From Methanobacterium sp. (GTDB lineage Archaea > Methanobacteriota > Methanobacteria > Methanobacteriales > Methanobacteriaceae): 64,000 nucleotides of DNA. The position numbers and the translations under genes are program-made. The DNA lies in the NCBI RefSeq assembly GCF_038562635.1, contig NZ_JBCFBO010000001.1, positions 821,869-885,868 of the forward strand, read 5' to 3'. Under the pieces are notes generated by a model. The model was not told the origin of the DNA, did no database searches, and saw only the letters and a program-made list of their open reading frames with translations. Shown one piece after another: positions 33,963-43,261 of this stretch; position 1 is the stretch's first letter, and each line of letters begins with the position of its first letter.

Positions 33963-34435
33963 TCTATAAAATTTCAATTTATAAAAAGTTGTAAAATTCT
34001 TGATTAATTCCATGACAAATTTTTCTCGTATTATTTTTTATTTCCAAACAATTTATTTAATATTTAAAGTCTAGACAGTATGAAATATTTATTTTCGTTA
34101 ATTGCCCATAAATGGTTAGCTGCATGTATATGTGCTGCTTTATTTATGCTAATTTTAAAGAATTTTGAATTTTTGAATATAATGACTTTTTAATTTTTAT
34201 TCTAAATTTTCAGGTGTGATATTTTAAGTTTTTTATAGTTCACCATTATAAATTGTTATTTCTTGCAAAGATTGAACTTTAGATTAGTTAAACCTTTGAA
34301 TTTTATTTTTATATTTGATAAAAGTCACCCAAAATAGAAAATAATATTAGTTATGATATAATTAATACTATTAGGAGTATCCATTTGAAAAATATCGTTA
34401 ATATGAGATGCTCCTAAATTCTGGAGGATATCTTA
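33963..34435. other. Intergenic region before the zinc-ribbon gene
   Basis: About 470 bases of AT-rich DNA. The only coding candidate is the 37-codon frame at 34080, listed separately. The last 60 bases hold a short dyad around GGAGTATCC/GGATATC near the zinc-ribbon gene start. Confidence 0.4.
34080..34193 (+). CDS. Possible 37-residue membrane peptide
   Basis: ATG 34080 opens a 37-codon frame with a hydrophobic stretch WLAACICAALFMLIL that could form one membrane helix. There is no ribosome site; an AT-rich TATA-like stretch lies about 25 bases upstream, so it could be leaderless. It may be a chance frame in AT-rich DNA. Confidence 0.25.
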   Translation: MKYLFSLIAHKWLAACICAALFMLILKNFEFLNIMTF

Positions 34436-34615
34436 ATGGTCAATAAAGGAGAATGGATTATAAAGTGCGATAATTGTCAAAAAGAATATGATATTGCAAA
34501 AGATGCTCCTGCACGATTAGAAGAAGTATATGGAGAAAAAAGATTAGTGCTGGAGTTTAGACCGGAATGTCCCTATTGTAACACATATAACTCACGCATA
34601 GCAGTAAAGAGATAA
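34436..34615 (+). CDS. Zinc-ribbon protein (59 aa)
   Basis: A 59-residue protein with two Cys pairs, IKCDNCQKEYD and ECPYCNTYN, separated by a helix-forming segment (DAPARLEEVYGEKRL). The layout fits a small zinc-binding beta protein; no function is known. GGAGGA (34423-34428) seven bases before ATG 34436 is a strong ribosome site. The gene stands alone between two intergenic regions. Confidence 0.75.
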   Translation: MVNKGEWIIKCDNCQKEYDIAKDAPARLEEVYGEKRLVLEFRPECPYCNTYNSRIAVKR

Positions 34616-34737
34616 TTCAAATTTATGCACATTTAATACAAAACTTCACTAATTTCACCAAAAATAAAAATCTTAAAAATTTACGAATTTTCTAAAATTA
34701 TGCACTTAAAAAGAGAAACTCCTTTGAATTTAATAAC

Positions 34738-34894
34738 GCTCATGTCTAAATGGTTGTGCCGATATTACTTTGAATTTATTATGAGTTACATGGTTAATTA
34801 AATTACGCTCTTCCCAATATAATTTCATATAATTAATTGATATTATAATTTAACATAAAAAACATGAAGTGTGCACCGGATCATGAACATGAGC
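34738..34894. mobile_element. Short segment with MITE-like ends related to 29119-29458
   Basis: GCTCATGTC (34738-34746) and GAACATGAGC (34885-34894) are near-perfect inverted copies of the ends of the segment at 29119. The interior is AT-rich and non-coding. It lies between convergent genes. The link rests on the ends alone. Confidence 0.35.
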
Positions 34895-34913
34895 AAAAAA
34901 ATAAAATAAATAA

Positions 34914-35744
34914 TTAAATTAAAGGATCAGGCAACTTAGCATCAGGTTTATCCTTTAATCCACCTATTTTTTCAATTCTTATTTTTAAAAAGTGTTCTCC
35001 ATCTTTTGAAGCCCCATAGATTGGTATAGATGCACCTGCAGTGAAAATTTTTCTCCCTTCACCAACTTCTCTTATATATTTTGAAGCACAGCCAGTTATA
35101 ACATCTGCATAATCGAACATCTCTTCAGCTTCTTCCTTAGACATTTCAGTTACATGGGCAGCGAATATGTAAATATTAACCCCTTCATGTTCTTTTTCAA
35201 TCTCTCTAAGTTTTTTTGCATCTTCAGAGAATACAACAGAAACTGCTATTTTTTTGTGGCCCATTTCAATAGCCTTTAGTACACCTTTAATCTGGTTAAT
35301 TTCAGCAGTTTCAGGATTAAGGACATTTTCACGTCCCACTGTAACTATGATTTTTTCAATTGGGGATGTGCTTAAAAATGCTGATATCCTGCCAGCCATG
35401 CCCTGCACAAACTCAGGATCCTCAACGATGGTGGTTCCGCATCCTTCACTTACAATAACAGCACAGTCAATTATACCTTCATCAAGAAGAGTTCCCAGTG
35501 TTTCAGATACTCCAAATGATAAAAAATCTTTCATACGTAATTTTCTCTCGGAAGTACACATTCCAAAATCAAGGATTCTAAATTCTATGTTTTCTTTTAC
35601 GGCCTCAGGTGTAATCTCTTTGATTCCTCTGTATTTATCAAAAAGGGGACAGTAACTGATTTTTGGTTCTCCAACTTCCACTACTTTTCCATCTCTTACT
35701 ACAACCCTTGTTTTTCCAAGCGCTTCTATTACATGTTCATCCAT
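34914..35744 (-). CDS. Methanogenesis marker protein 8 (DUF2099)
   Basis: A 276-residue protein matching DUF2099, a family restricted to methanogens and called methanogenesis marker 8. It starts MDEHVIEALGKTRVVVRDG and has a conserved SYCPLFDKYRG segment, SEGCGTTIVED and DVITGCASKYIREVGEG, with Cys residues that might bind metal or cofactor. The role is unknown, presumably in methyl-coenzyme M reductase or coenzyme metabolism. GGGGTAAC precedes ATG 35744. Confidence 0.85.
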   Translation of the reverse strand: MDEHVIEALGKTRVVVRDGKVVEVGEPKISYCPLFDKYRGIKEITPEAVKENIEFRILDFGMCTSERKLRMKDFLSFGVSETLGTLLDEGIIDCAVIVSEGCGTTIVEDPEFVQGMAGRISAFLSTSPIEKIIVTVGRENVLNPETAEINQIKGVLKAIEMGHKKIAVSVVFSEDAKKLREIEKEHEGVNIYIFAAHVTEMSKEEAEEMFDYADVITGCASKYIREVGEGRKIFTAGASIPIYGASKDGEHFLKIRIEKIGGLKDKPDAKLPDPLI

Positions 35745-36123
35745 TGTTACCCCTCATGTTTAACTAGCTAATTTGTACTTTTATAAAGGCACAATATAAT
35801 ATTTTTTATATTTTCATAACTGGAAATTTCTTTTATAAAACCTGTTGAAAATTCTTATATAATTCTACTTCGTTATAGGCTCATATAACGAAGCACGCGA
35901 AAATTTATTTTTGCGCGTCAAAAATCCTTGTGATTTTTGACAGTAGATTTCAGATATAATTATAAAAAATATACTAATTTAACTACCTAACAAAAAGTTA
36001 AAACTTTAAAAATTAACGCTTTTTCCATTGCCCAGACTATATGTCACAAGTTATTTTTAGCAATTTCTTCTAAATAGACAATTAATTATCTTATTTATTA
36101 ATTTTCCATTAGATATAACAGAA
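35745..36123. other. Intergenic region with a small hairpin array
   Basis: An AT-rich region. At 35898-35942 it carries a CGCGAAAAT/ATTTTTGCGCG dyad and GTCAAAAATC...GATTTTTGAC, the same style as the larger arrays. The rest shows no gene. Confidence 0.55.
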
Positions 36124-36303
36124 AATTAAACTAAAAAAATAAGAAAAATAGAGATTTATAAAATAAAACTAAATTATAAAAGTTCATCTCTTAAATGGTA
36201 TCTCAGATATAAAATTAAACTAAAAAAACAGAAAAAATAAGAAAAATAGAGATTTATAAAAAATAAGGCTTATAAAAGTTCATCTCTTAAATCTATTGTA
36301 TCT
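36124..36303 (-). repeat. Tandem duplication of the purA 3' end
   Basis: The block ATTAAACTAA...AATAGAGATTTATAAAA...TATAAAAGTTCATCTCTTAA occurs twice, at about 36124-36200 and 36211-36291. The proximal copy contains the last codons and stop of purA; the distal copy keeps AAGTTCATCTCTTAAAT but then diverges (GGTATCTCAGAT against CTATTGTATCTTC). Unit length is about 88 bases. Confidence 0.75.
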
Positions 36304-37292
36304 TCGAGATCAGGTCCTGTTGAAATTATAGTTACAGGGACACCTGTTTCGCCTTCGATTTCTTCTATAAACTTTTTAACTTCTCCAGGAAGTTTAGAAT
36401 AATCTGTTACATTTTCACAGTTAGGGAAAAGTTTATCTACACAGGTTAATGCGATTTGAGTTGCACCGTTTATCATACATGATTCCCTTGCAAGTTCCAT
36501 GTCAAATAAACCTACCCTTCTTCTACGGCCGGTTACGGTACCATATTCTTCAATGCCCATTTCTTCAGCTTTTTCCTGTGTTATTTCAGTTGCAAAAGGT
36601 CCTTCACCAACTCTTGTTATATAAGATTTAAAAACAGCTATTACTTCATCAATTCTGGTTGGTCCCACACCCACATCAGCTGCAAATGTGCTTGCTGTTG
36701 TGTCTTTGCTTGTTACGTATGGATATGTACCATAATAAAGAGAGAGGCCGAATCCCTGAGATCCTTCAATAAAAACCTCTTTATCATCGTCTAATGCGTC
36801 ATTTACTTCTTGAGGAACATTTGTTAGGTAATCTTCAAGTTCTTCATATTGTTCTGCAAGTTTTATAGTCCTCATAACTCTGTCTGAGTTTGCAGGTCCG
36901 CATCCAGTTCCAGTACTCCCTATTTTATTTTTAAGATAATCAGAAGCCTGATCCTGTTCTTTATGTTTGTTTTCTATAATTGCGCATCTATAATCAACAA
37001 AAGTCCTGTCCCGAACATTATATTTATTTAAATAGTCCATTTCATGCATGAAAACTTCAGGATCCACCAGTACTCCTGCTCCAATGAGCATTCTTGCACC
37101 AGTATGTACAAATCCGGAAGGAGTTAATCTTAATCCATATTTTTCGCCGTGAATTTCAACAGAGTGGCCTGCGTTTGGACCTACACCTGCTCTTGCTATA
37201 ATGTCTGGTTTATCATTGTCACAAAGATAAGTGATACATTTACCTTTACCTTCATCTCCCCAGGCGCCACCAACTAATATACTACATGTCAT
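36270..37292 (-). CDS. purA: Adenylosuccinate synthetase
   Basis: A 340-residue enzyme, the short archaeal form. It joins IMP and aspartate with GTP to give adenylosuccinate on the way to AMP. Visible motifs are GGAWGDEGKGK (P-loop and catalytic Asp), GAGVLVDPEVF, GSTGTGCGPAN, EGSQGFGLSLYYGTYPYVTSK-type and TGRRRRVGLFD. GGAGAATTAAAAT lies before ATG 37292. Its 3' end is duplicated downstream. Confidence 0.96.
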   Translation of the reverse strand: MTCSILVGGAWGDEGKGKCITYLCDNDKPDIIARAGVGPNAGHSVEIHGEKYGLRLTPSGFVHTGARMLIGAGVLVDPEVFMHEMDYLNKYNVRDRTFVDYRCAIIENKHKEQDQASDYLKNKIGSTGTGCGPANSDRVMRTIKLAEQYEELEDYLTNVPQEVNDALDDDKEVFIEGSQGFGLSLYYGTYPYVTSKDTTASTFAADVGVGPTRIDEVIAVFKSYITRVGEGPFATEITQEKAEEMGIEEYGTVTGRRRRVGLFDMELARESCMINGATQIALTCVDKLFPNCENVTDYSKLPGEVKKFIEEIEGETGVPVTIISTGPDLEDTIDLRDELL

Positions 37293-37720
37293 ATTTTAAT
37301 TCTCCATAATTATTCGCCTCTTATACTATGGGAAGACCTTGATAAAAATCTTTCCCCTAAGAGTTTGAAGTTTTATATTAATTTATTTAAAAATCATGAA
37401 AACATTTAAAACTAAATTTATCTTTTAAATTACATGCTATTTTTTATAATGCACCCTTAAAATCGTTGAATTAATTTTTTATAGTTTCTCCATTGGTTTA
37501 ATTCTAATTTTGTTAAACCATCTTTTTTTACAATACCTTAAAAAAATATTAAAATTCACTTTTTAATATCCAGGTATCACCGTAGTTAATTTGTCATTTA
37601 TTATATAAAGATTAATTGCAAATTTTCATGCATAGCTAATGCTCAATTTACAGGTACTTGAAACCACATTTACAATTAATCTAAATCATTCAATAAAAAT
37701 TATATAATATTTTAAAATAT
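37293..37720. other. AT-rich divergent intergenic region
   Basis: Promoter region for purA on the minus strand and spacer before the repeats at 37721. No coding frame or strong hairpin was seen. Confidence 0.45.
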
Positions 37721-38007
37721 TTCATTTAAATATATCACACTTGAAAATAAAGAGATTCGAATAAACACATTTACACGTAATTCAATAAAATACAAGCATT
37801 AAATCAATTAAATATTTTTTATAACATTCATTAAAATATATCACATCTAAAAATAAAGCATTACTTTCCATCATGCTCAAATTCAAAGGTAAATACCTTC
37901 TTTACTAAAATTGAATAGAATACGCACCTTTAAATCAACTAATAAACTATCCATAATATTTCAGTAAACTATATCACAATCAAAAATAAAGTATTACTAG
38001 TGATATC
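37721..38007 (+). repeat. Decaying tandem copies of the 5' end of the gene at 38008
   Basis: AATATATCACA...AAAATAAAG occurs three times (about 37730, 37832 and 37967). The middle copy continues into ATCATGCTCAAATTCAAAGG (37871-37890), a diverged version of the real gene start ATCATGCTCAGGTTTGAAGG (38006-38025). The period between the last two copies is 135 bases. The upstream copies no longer encode protein. Confidence 0.75.
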
Positions 38008-38331
38008 ATGCTCAGGTTTGAAGGTATAAAAGAATATGATACAGCTGAAAGTATCCAGACTGCACGTAATTGTGCCATAATATTTTCAGATGATGAATTA
38101 CCTAAAAACATATGTAAAGACATCGAAGAGACACTGAATAGATATGAGTTCAGTAAAAAAGAAAAAGTAGAGATTGAAGTTAGATACATAAAGAATGTTG
38201 CTGAAATTATTGTGTCCGTTCACTGCCCTTTAAGACGTTTGGTTGGTAAAAGCGATGAACAGATCCTGCGCGGCCTTAAAAATTACAGGTCCCGTTTTGA
38301 AGATTACTATAACAATATAAAACCTTACTAA
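38008..38331 (+). CDS. Conserved hypothetical protein (107 aa)
   Basis: A 107-residue alpha/beta protein that I do not recognise. It begins MLRFEGIKEYDTAESIQTA, has a central EVRYIKNVAEIIVSVHCPLRRLVG strand-helix segment and ends with a basic helix (LRGLKNYRSRFEDYYN). GTGATATC just before ATG 38008 is a short ribosome site like that of lon. Its promoter and first codons have decayed duplicates upstream. It is convergent with the M20 peptidase gene. Confidence 0.75.
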   Translation: MLRFEGIKEYDTAESIQTARNCAIIFSDDELPKNICKDIEETLNRYEFSKKEKVEIEVRYIKNVAEIIVSVHCPLRRLVGKSDEQILRGLKNYRSRFEDYYNNIKPY

Positions 38332-38363
38332 CTCTTTTTTTTTAAATTTCTTATTTTATGTCA

Positions 38364-39713
38364 TTAATGTTTAGATAATTCAGCAATTATATTTACAATG
38401 TTTTTAACAGCAAGTCTAAAGTCTTCTATCCTTATATTTTCATTTGGAGAATGCACCAGAGAGCCCCAGTATTCTGCACCAGTAGAGACAGTTGGGATAC
38501 CTAATTTATTTATGAAATTATAGATAGGGCTGCTTCCAACAGAAATTGGATAAATTAAAGGTTCCATGCCGTATGTTTTTCTAGTTGCATCCCTGATTAT
38601 ATCCACTGCAAAGGAAGAAGGTGCTGTTTTAGCGGATTCATACCCATAATGATACTTAACCTCAACATCACTGAATCCATGTTTTTCTATATGTTCATGG
38701 AGATTTTCAAGAAGCTTTTCAGGTGTCTGCCCTGGGAAAAGTCTAAAGTCTACTTTAGCAAAGGCTTCACTTGGAACTATAGTTTTGGTTCCCTCTCCAA
38801 TGTAACCTGATTTTATACCATCGATGTTGCATGTTGGTTTTAAATATAAGGATTTTAGCGCATCAAATCCTTCAAATTTCCCTGCAAATTCAGTTAGTCC
38901 ATATTCTTTCTTTGTCTCATCGTCGTTAAATGGAATTTCTTTTAAAAGTTCTTCATCTTCTTTAGTTATTTTAATATCATCATAGAATCCTTCAACCAGG
39001 ATTTTACCCTTTTCATCTCTAAGACTGCTTAAAAACTCCACTAATCTCCAGACAGGATTAGGCACTAAACCCGCCCTGCCTGAATGCACGTCCCTATCAG
39101 CTTTCTTAACAAAAAATTCAAAAAATGCAAGCCCTTTGTAACCGAGCTTTACAGATGGTCTCCCGTTTTCGTGCTTATCACCAGATTCCCAGACGCCGAT
39201 ATCAGCTTCAAAGAGGCCTTTATATTTATCAATATATTTTGGAAGTGAAACACCTCCAATTTCCTCTTCACCCTCAAAAACAAATTTAACAGCTACTGGA
39301 AGATCACCCCTTGTCTTTAAAATGGATTCCACAGCCTTGACTCTAGCTATAATATTTCCTTTGTTATCTGCAACTCCCCTTGCAAATATTTTACCGTCCC
39401 GTATCTCCGGCTCAAAAGGCGGGCTCGTCCACAGCTCCAGAGGATCTGCCGGCTGCACGTCGTAGTGGTTGTAAAAAATAATTGTTTTATTGTAATTTTC
39501 AGGTTTGTACTCCCCATAGATTAGAGGATTTGCCCCTTCCATCTCCAGTATTTGGACATTCAATCCCGATTCTTCAAGAATTTCTTTAATCTTTGTTACA
39601 CATTCTTTTATACCTTCATCTTGCGTAGATATAGACGGAATGGAACATATCGATTTAAGGTCTTCAATAAACGTGTCAAGATTTTCATCCACATAGTCTA
39701 ACGCTTTTTGCAT
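38364..39713 (-). CDS. M20-family metallopeptidase (dipeptidase-like)
   Basis: A 449-residue zinc aminoacylase/dipeptidase-type protein. It has IIFYNHYDVQPADP (metal His and Asp), ARGVADNKGNIIA, EGEEEIGGVSLP (catalytic Glu pair) and a lid domain (about 190-330), with a late metal His in YWGSLVHSPNENI. The closest families are M20 carboxypeptidases and cytosolic dipeptidases; the substrate is not evident. GGTGATTTA precedes ATG 39713. It is divergent from the TPR gene. Confidence 0.88.
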   Translation of the reverse strand: MQKALDYVDENLDTFIEDLKSICSIPSISTQDEGIKECVTKIKEILEESGLNVQILEMEGANPLIYGEYKPENYNKTIIFYNHYDVQPADPLELWTSPPFEPEIRDGKIFARGVADNKGNIIARVKAVESILKTRGDLPVAVKFVFEGEEEIGGVSLPKYIDKYKGLFEADIGVWESGDKHENGRPSVKLGYKGLAFFEFFVKKADRDVHSGRAGLVPNPVWRLVEFLSSLRDEKGKILVEGFYDDIKITKEDEELLKEIPFNDDETKKEYGLTEFAGKFEGFDALKSLYLKPTCNIDGIKSGYIGEGTKTIVPSEAFAKVDFRLFPGQTPEKLLENLHEHIEKHGFSDVEVKYHYGYESAKTAPSSFAVDIIRDATRKTYGMEPLIYPISVGSSPIYNFINKLGIPTVSTGAEYWGSLVHSPNENIRIEDFRLAVKNIVNIIAELSKH

Positions 39714-39956
39714 TAAATCACCAACAGTTGGAATATATGATCCTGATTTTTAATAAAATTTAGTTATGGATATACCGTTAAAAATTTGATTGATTTTTGT
39801 ACTTGTATCGTTCATAGGTTTTTCACTCCAAATTTTTTAGTAAAAATTAAATAATTACTTAATAAAATCTAAAATCATAAACTTCAAAAATATTAATTGT
39901 ATTAGGGTTAATTGCAGCCGTTTCAGGATGATAAAAATGTTGAATAGGTGTTAAAA

Positions 39957-41189
39957 ATGGATATTTTTGGTGATAAAACAGAATATGAAAAATATTTTGA
40001 CAAAGCAGGTAGCTACTTAGAAAAAGGGAATCTTGAAAAAGCCATTGAATATCTTGATAAAGCTCTGGAAATAAATCCAAATTATATTGATGCTTTGGTT
40101 AACCAAGGATTTGCACTTCAAAATTTAGGTATTTTTAATGAAGCATTAGATTGTTATGATAAAATATTAGCAATAAATCCTAATCAGGCAGTAGCTCTGC
40201 TAAATAAAGGCATTATATTACTTGATAAACTTAAAGACTATGAAAAAGCAATAAATTGTTATGATATTCTTTTAAATATGGATAAAAGAGTTTTTAAGGA
40301 TGTAATTAAGGAATATAATATTAATTATCCTCATATATATGCTAATATCTATAATGATAAAGGTTTAGCCTTATTTAATCTTAAAAGATATAAAGATGCC
40401 ATTTATTACTATAATGAATCGTTGAAAATTGATCCTGAAAATTTAAAAGCCTTACACGGTAAAAAACTTGCAGAAGATGAATTAAATGATATAAAAAACA
40501 ATTCACATCCTAATTATAATACTCAAATTAATGATGGGATGGATTTTTGCCCTAAATGTGGAACTAAAAGTGTAACGGGTGCTGAATTTTGTTATAATTG
40601 CGGGGCAAAGTTAATTCAGGATAATGCAGTTGGAGATATTAACACATCTATTAATGGTAGTGGAAATGAAAATTTTAATTATCAAAATATAGAAAAATCA
40701 GTAGTTAGGATGAATGAGCCCAAAAAGTTTAAACATCCCTTAATATCTATTCTTGATGCAATTAATAATATATTTCTTGTTCTTTTATTTGTAAGTACTG
40801 TAATTTTGATTTTATCTTACATTATACCTCTATCCGAGATCATTCGGTATAGTTCTGGAATTTTCGTAATTATATTTTTAGCAATTGCCGTGAGTTCATC
40901 AACAATTTCAAACATGCTTAAAAGACGTCTTAGGCAAAAAATTATACAAACTGGCATTCCAGCTCAGGCACGCGTCCTTAAAGTGACTAACTTAGAATAC
41001 AGTCATCATCAAGGAATACGAACTGCAAAACTCACCCTTGAAGTAGATCCAGAAACAGATGCCCCTTACCAGGTAAAGTCTACTGTAAATGTAGGTGTAA
41101 GTGATGCATCACTTATTTTCCGCCCAGGTAGTACAGTCAAAGTTTTCATTGATCCTGGAGATGCCAGTCAGGTTGAAGTTGAGTATTAA
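39957..41189 (+). CDS. TPR, zinc-ribbon and membrane-helix protein
   Basis: A 410-residue protein with an unusual order: about four TPR units (residues 5-180; GNLEKAIEYLDKALEINPNY repeats), a zinc ribbon (FCPKCGTKS...FCYNCGAKL, about 195-220), two membrane helices (about 265-320; LVLLFVSTVILILSYIIP) and a C-terminal beta-rich domain resembling DUF3592-type regions (about 335-410). It probably acts as a membrane scaffold. I chose ATG 39957 because AGGTG lies six bases before it; the GTG at 39948 is part of that site. A GGATTTGC/GCAAATCC dyad follows the stop. Confidence 0.82.
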   Translation: MDIFGDKTEYEKYFDKAGSYLEKGNLEKAIEYLDKALEINPNYIDALVNQGFALQNLGIFNEALDCYDKILAINPNQAVALLNKGIILLDKLKDYEKAINCYDILLNMDKRVFKDVIKEYNINYPHIYANIYNDKGLALFNLKRYKDAIYYYNESLKIDPENLKALHGKKLAEDELNDIKNNSHPNYNTQINDGMDFCPKCGTKSVTGAEFCYNCGAKLIQDNAVGDINTSINGSGNENFNYQNIEKSVVRMNEPKKFKHPLISILDAINNIFLVLLFVSTVILILSYIIPLSEIIRYSSGIFVIIFLAIAVSSSTISNMLKRRLRQKIIQTGIPAQARVLKVTNLEYSHHQGIRTAKLTLEVDPETDAPYQVKSTVNVGVSDASLIFRPGSTVKVFIDPGDASQVEVEY

Positions 41190-41784
41190 ATGGATTTGCA
41201 AACTCTTTAAAAATGATTAGTATTGGTTCGCAAATCCTTATCCAGAAGCCTTCAATTTTTCCTGATTTTCTATAAATTCTGGGTTCTCAAACGTAGAAAA
41301 GGGTTTATCTTATTCATAATCCCCAGATACCTTCGTTTTTGCTTCCTGGTGCTTTTATTCATACTTCATAAGCATAAACAAGCGTTGATCATCTTCATTA
41401 TCAATTTCATCTACGATCTTGTAGTTCAGGAATCGTTTTGCGTACCAGTATTCGAAGCCGATTCCATAGCTTCCTTCATCATCTGCGGAAAATCCACCGC
41501 GTCAACGGCAGCCTTTACCATCACTTCCCTCTCACCAGATTCCATCTCTTTTCTTGTTTCACTCGAAAAATTAAATTTAATAAACTCCTATTAAAAATTA
41601 CATCTTTTATACGCCGCCGGCTACCGCTGGCGGCTTAAGTAGTAAACTAACACAATTAATAAATAAAATCTCTAAACATCTAAAGCTAAAAAAATATAAT
41701 TTATTTTGATATTTAAAAATAAGGGAAAAATCGTATTCGGTTAAAAATTAAGAAAATAAGAAAAAATTTAGGTATTCAGGTCAA
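41190..41784. other. Intergenic region with pseudogene and GC-rich hairpin
   Basis: About 600 bases. It includes a terminator-like dyad (GGATTTGC...GCAAATCC, 41193-41237), a frameshifted remnant listed separately and a GC-rich hairpin GCCGCCGGC-TACC-GCTGGCGGC at 41612-41634. The region is locally higher in G+C than its surroundings. A plus-strand 123-codon frame here is judged spurious. Confidence 0.55.
41355..41587 (-). pseudogene. Frameshifted small gene remnant
   Basis: One minus-strand frame reads FNFSSETRKEMESGEREV and on through VKAAVDAVDFPQMMKEAMES, ending at a stop near 41458. The next frame picks up with FEYWYAKRFLNYKIVDEIDN and ends EDDQRLFMLMKYE at 41355. Joined near AMES they give a plausible protein of about 75 residues, so a single frameshift seems to have broken a real gene. 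The family is not recognised. Confidence 0.4.
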
Positions 41785-43020
41785 TTAGAAGGATAATTTA
41801 GATATCCTGCTCATTGCTTCCTTGGTATTCTCAAGCGTGTTAAACGCAGTTAATCTGAAGTAACCTTCACCACTCGGACCAAAACCTACACCAGGTGTAC
41901 CTACAACATAAGCTTTATCTAACAGGGTGTCAAAGAATTCCCAGGAATCCATGCCGTTTGGTGTTTTGACCCATATATAAGGTGAGTTAACTCCACCGTA
42001 AATTTTAAGGCCAATTTTTGTTAAGCTTTCTCTGATAATTTCGGCATTTTTCATGTAATAATCAATTGATTCCTGAATCTCTTTCTGTCCTTCTGGAGAA
42101 TAAACAGCTTTAGCAGCAACTTGTATAGGATAAGAGACGCCGTTGAATTTGGTTGTCTGCCTCCTGTTCCACAGAGGGTTTAAAGCTTGAGGATTTCCTT
42201 CCCCATCATACCCCATAAGTTCTTTAGGTACTACAGTGTAAGCACATCTGGTACCGGTGAATCCTGCATTTTTAGAGAAGCTTCTAAATTCAATAGCTAC
42301 TTCTTTTGCCCCGTCTATTTCGTAGATACTGTGAGGGATGTTGTCTTCACGTATGTAAGCTTCATAAGCCGCGTCGAAGAGAATTATAGCATCGTTTTCT
42401 TTGGCATAATTTACCCACTTAGCTAACTGTTCTTTTGTAAGAGCGGTACCTGTTGGGTTGTTTGGGAAACATAAATAGATTAAGTCTACATCTTCTTCGG
42501 GGAGTGCAGGTACAAGGTCATTTTCTTCAGTGCATGGAAGGTAAACAAGTCCCTCATATTTTCCGTCTTCTCCCATAGGGCCTCCACGTCCTGCCATGAT
42601 ATTAGTTTCCACATAAACCGGGTAAACTGGGTCTGTTACTGCTATTACATTATCAAGCCCAAATATTTCCTGGATGTTTCCAGTATCACATTTTGCCCCG
42701 TCGCTGATGAATACTTCATCATTGTCTAATTGGATTCCCCTTGGAGCGTAATCATTTTTGATGATTTCTTCAATTAGAAAATCGTATCCCTGTTCTGGTC
42801 CATAGCCTCTAAATGTGTCGGCCTGGCCCATTTCATCAACTGCATTTTTGAATTCTTTTACTACAGCCTTTGGTAACGGCCTTGTGACGTCACCAATACC
42901 CATACGGATAACATCAGCGTCAGGGTGTTCTTTTTGATATTTATCAACACGGTGAGCAATTTCTGCAAATATATAACTGCTTTTAAGTAATAGGTAGTTT
43001 TCATTAATTTTGACTGTCAT
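41785..43020 (-). CDS. dapL: LL-diaminopimelate aminotransferase
   Basis: A 411-residue fold-type I PLP enzyme that converts tetrahydrodipicolinate directly to LL-diaminopimelate for lysine synthesis. Features are VIRMGIGDVTRPLP, SDGAKCDTGNIQEIFG, CFPNNPTGTALTKEQL, FDAAYEAYI and the PLP Lys in FRSFSKNAGFTGTRCAY. AGAGGACTTAAA precedes ATG 43020. Its leader is occupied by a hairpin array flanked by a short direct repeat of the start region. Confidence 0.96.
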   Translation of the reverse strand: MTVKINENYLLLKSSYIFAEIAHRVDKYQKEHPDADVIRMGIGDVTRPLPKAVVKEFKNAVDEMGQADTFRGYGPEQGYDFLIEEIIKNDYAPRGIQLDNDEVFISDGAKCDTGNIQEIFGLDNVIAVTDPVYPVYVETNIMAGRGGPMGEDGKYEGLVYLPCTEENDLVPALPEEDVDLIYLCFPNNPTGTALTKEQLAKWVNYAKENDAIILFDAAYEAYIREDNIPHSIYEIDGAKEVAIEFRSFSKNAGFTGTRCAYTVVPKELMGYDGEGNPQALNPLWNRRQTTKFNGVSYPIQVAAKAVYSPEGQKEIQESIDYYMKNAEIIRESLTKIGLKIYGGVNSPYIWVKTPNGMDSWEFFDTLLDKAYVVGTPGVGFGPSGEGYFRLTAFNTLENTKEAMSRISKLSF

Positions 43021-43025
43021 TTTAA

Positions 43026-43150
43026 GTCCTCTAAAATCTGTGATTTTAGGGTTTCGAAAAATTCTATGAATTTTTCTTCAACCTCTAAAAATATTTTCAA
43101 TATTTTTGTGGTCACAAAATCAAAAGAGTTTTGTGACCTCTCATTTAAGT
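43026..43150. repeat. Palindromic array in the dapL leader, flanked by a direct repeat
   Basis: Units are AAAATC-TGT-GATTTT, AAAATTC-TAT-GAATTTTT, AAAATATT-TTC-AATATTTT and GGTCACAAAA...TTTTGTGACC. TCATTTTAAGTC (43017-43028, including the dapL start codon) recurs as TCATTTAAGTC (43140-43150) on the far side, which looks like a target duplication. Confidence 0.7.
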
Positions 43151-43180
43151 CATGATTATATATTGGTTAATTTATTTATT

Positions 43181-43255
43181 CATTTATGTGCAAAGTAAAA
43201 CTTTACTTACCAACAACTGTTTCATCAACTTACAAAGCTACAAAATCTTTTAAAG
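43181..43255 (-). repeat. gltX tail copy 3 (most decayed)
   Basis: TTTATGTGCAAAGTAAAACT and the following segment align with the end of gltX but carry an extra stop and several changes. It is closer to copy 2 than to the real gene. Confidence 0.75.
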
Positions 43256-43261
43256 CTGTGA

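Noticed and set aside
38008..38331. Possible antitoxin-like gene
   Set aside because: Size alone suggested it; no partner toxin gene or DNA-binding motif is visible.
41223..41594. Plus-strand 123-codon open frame rich in Phe, Leu and Ile
   Set aside because: No ribosome site, no recognisable domain, and the opposite strand carries a more protein-like, though frameshifted, remnant.
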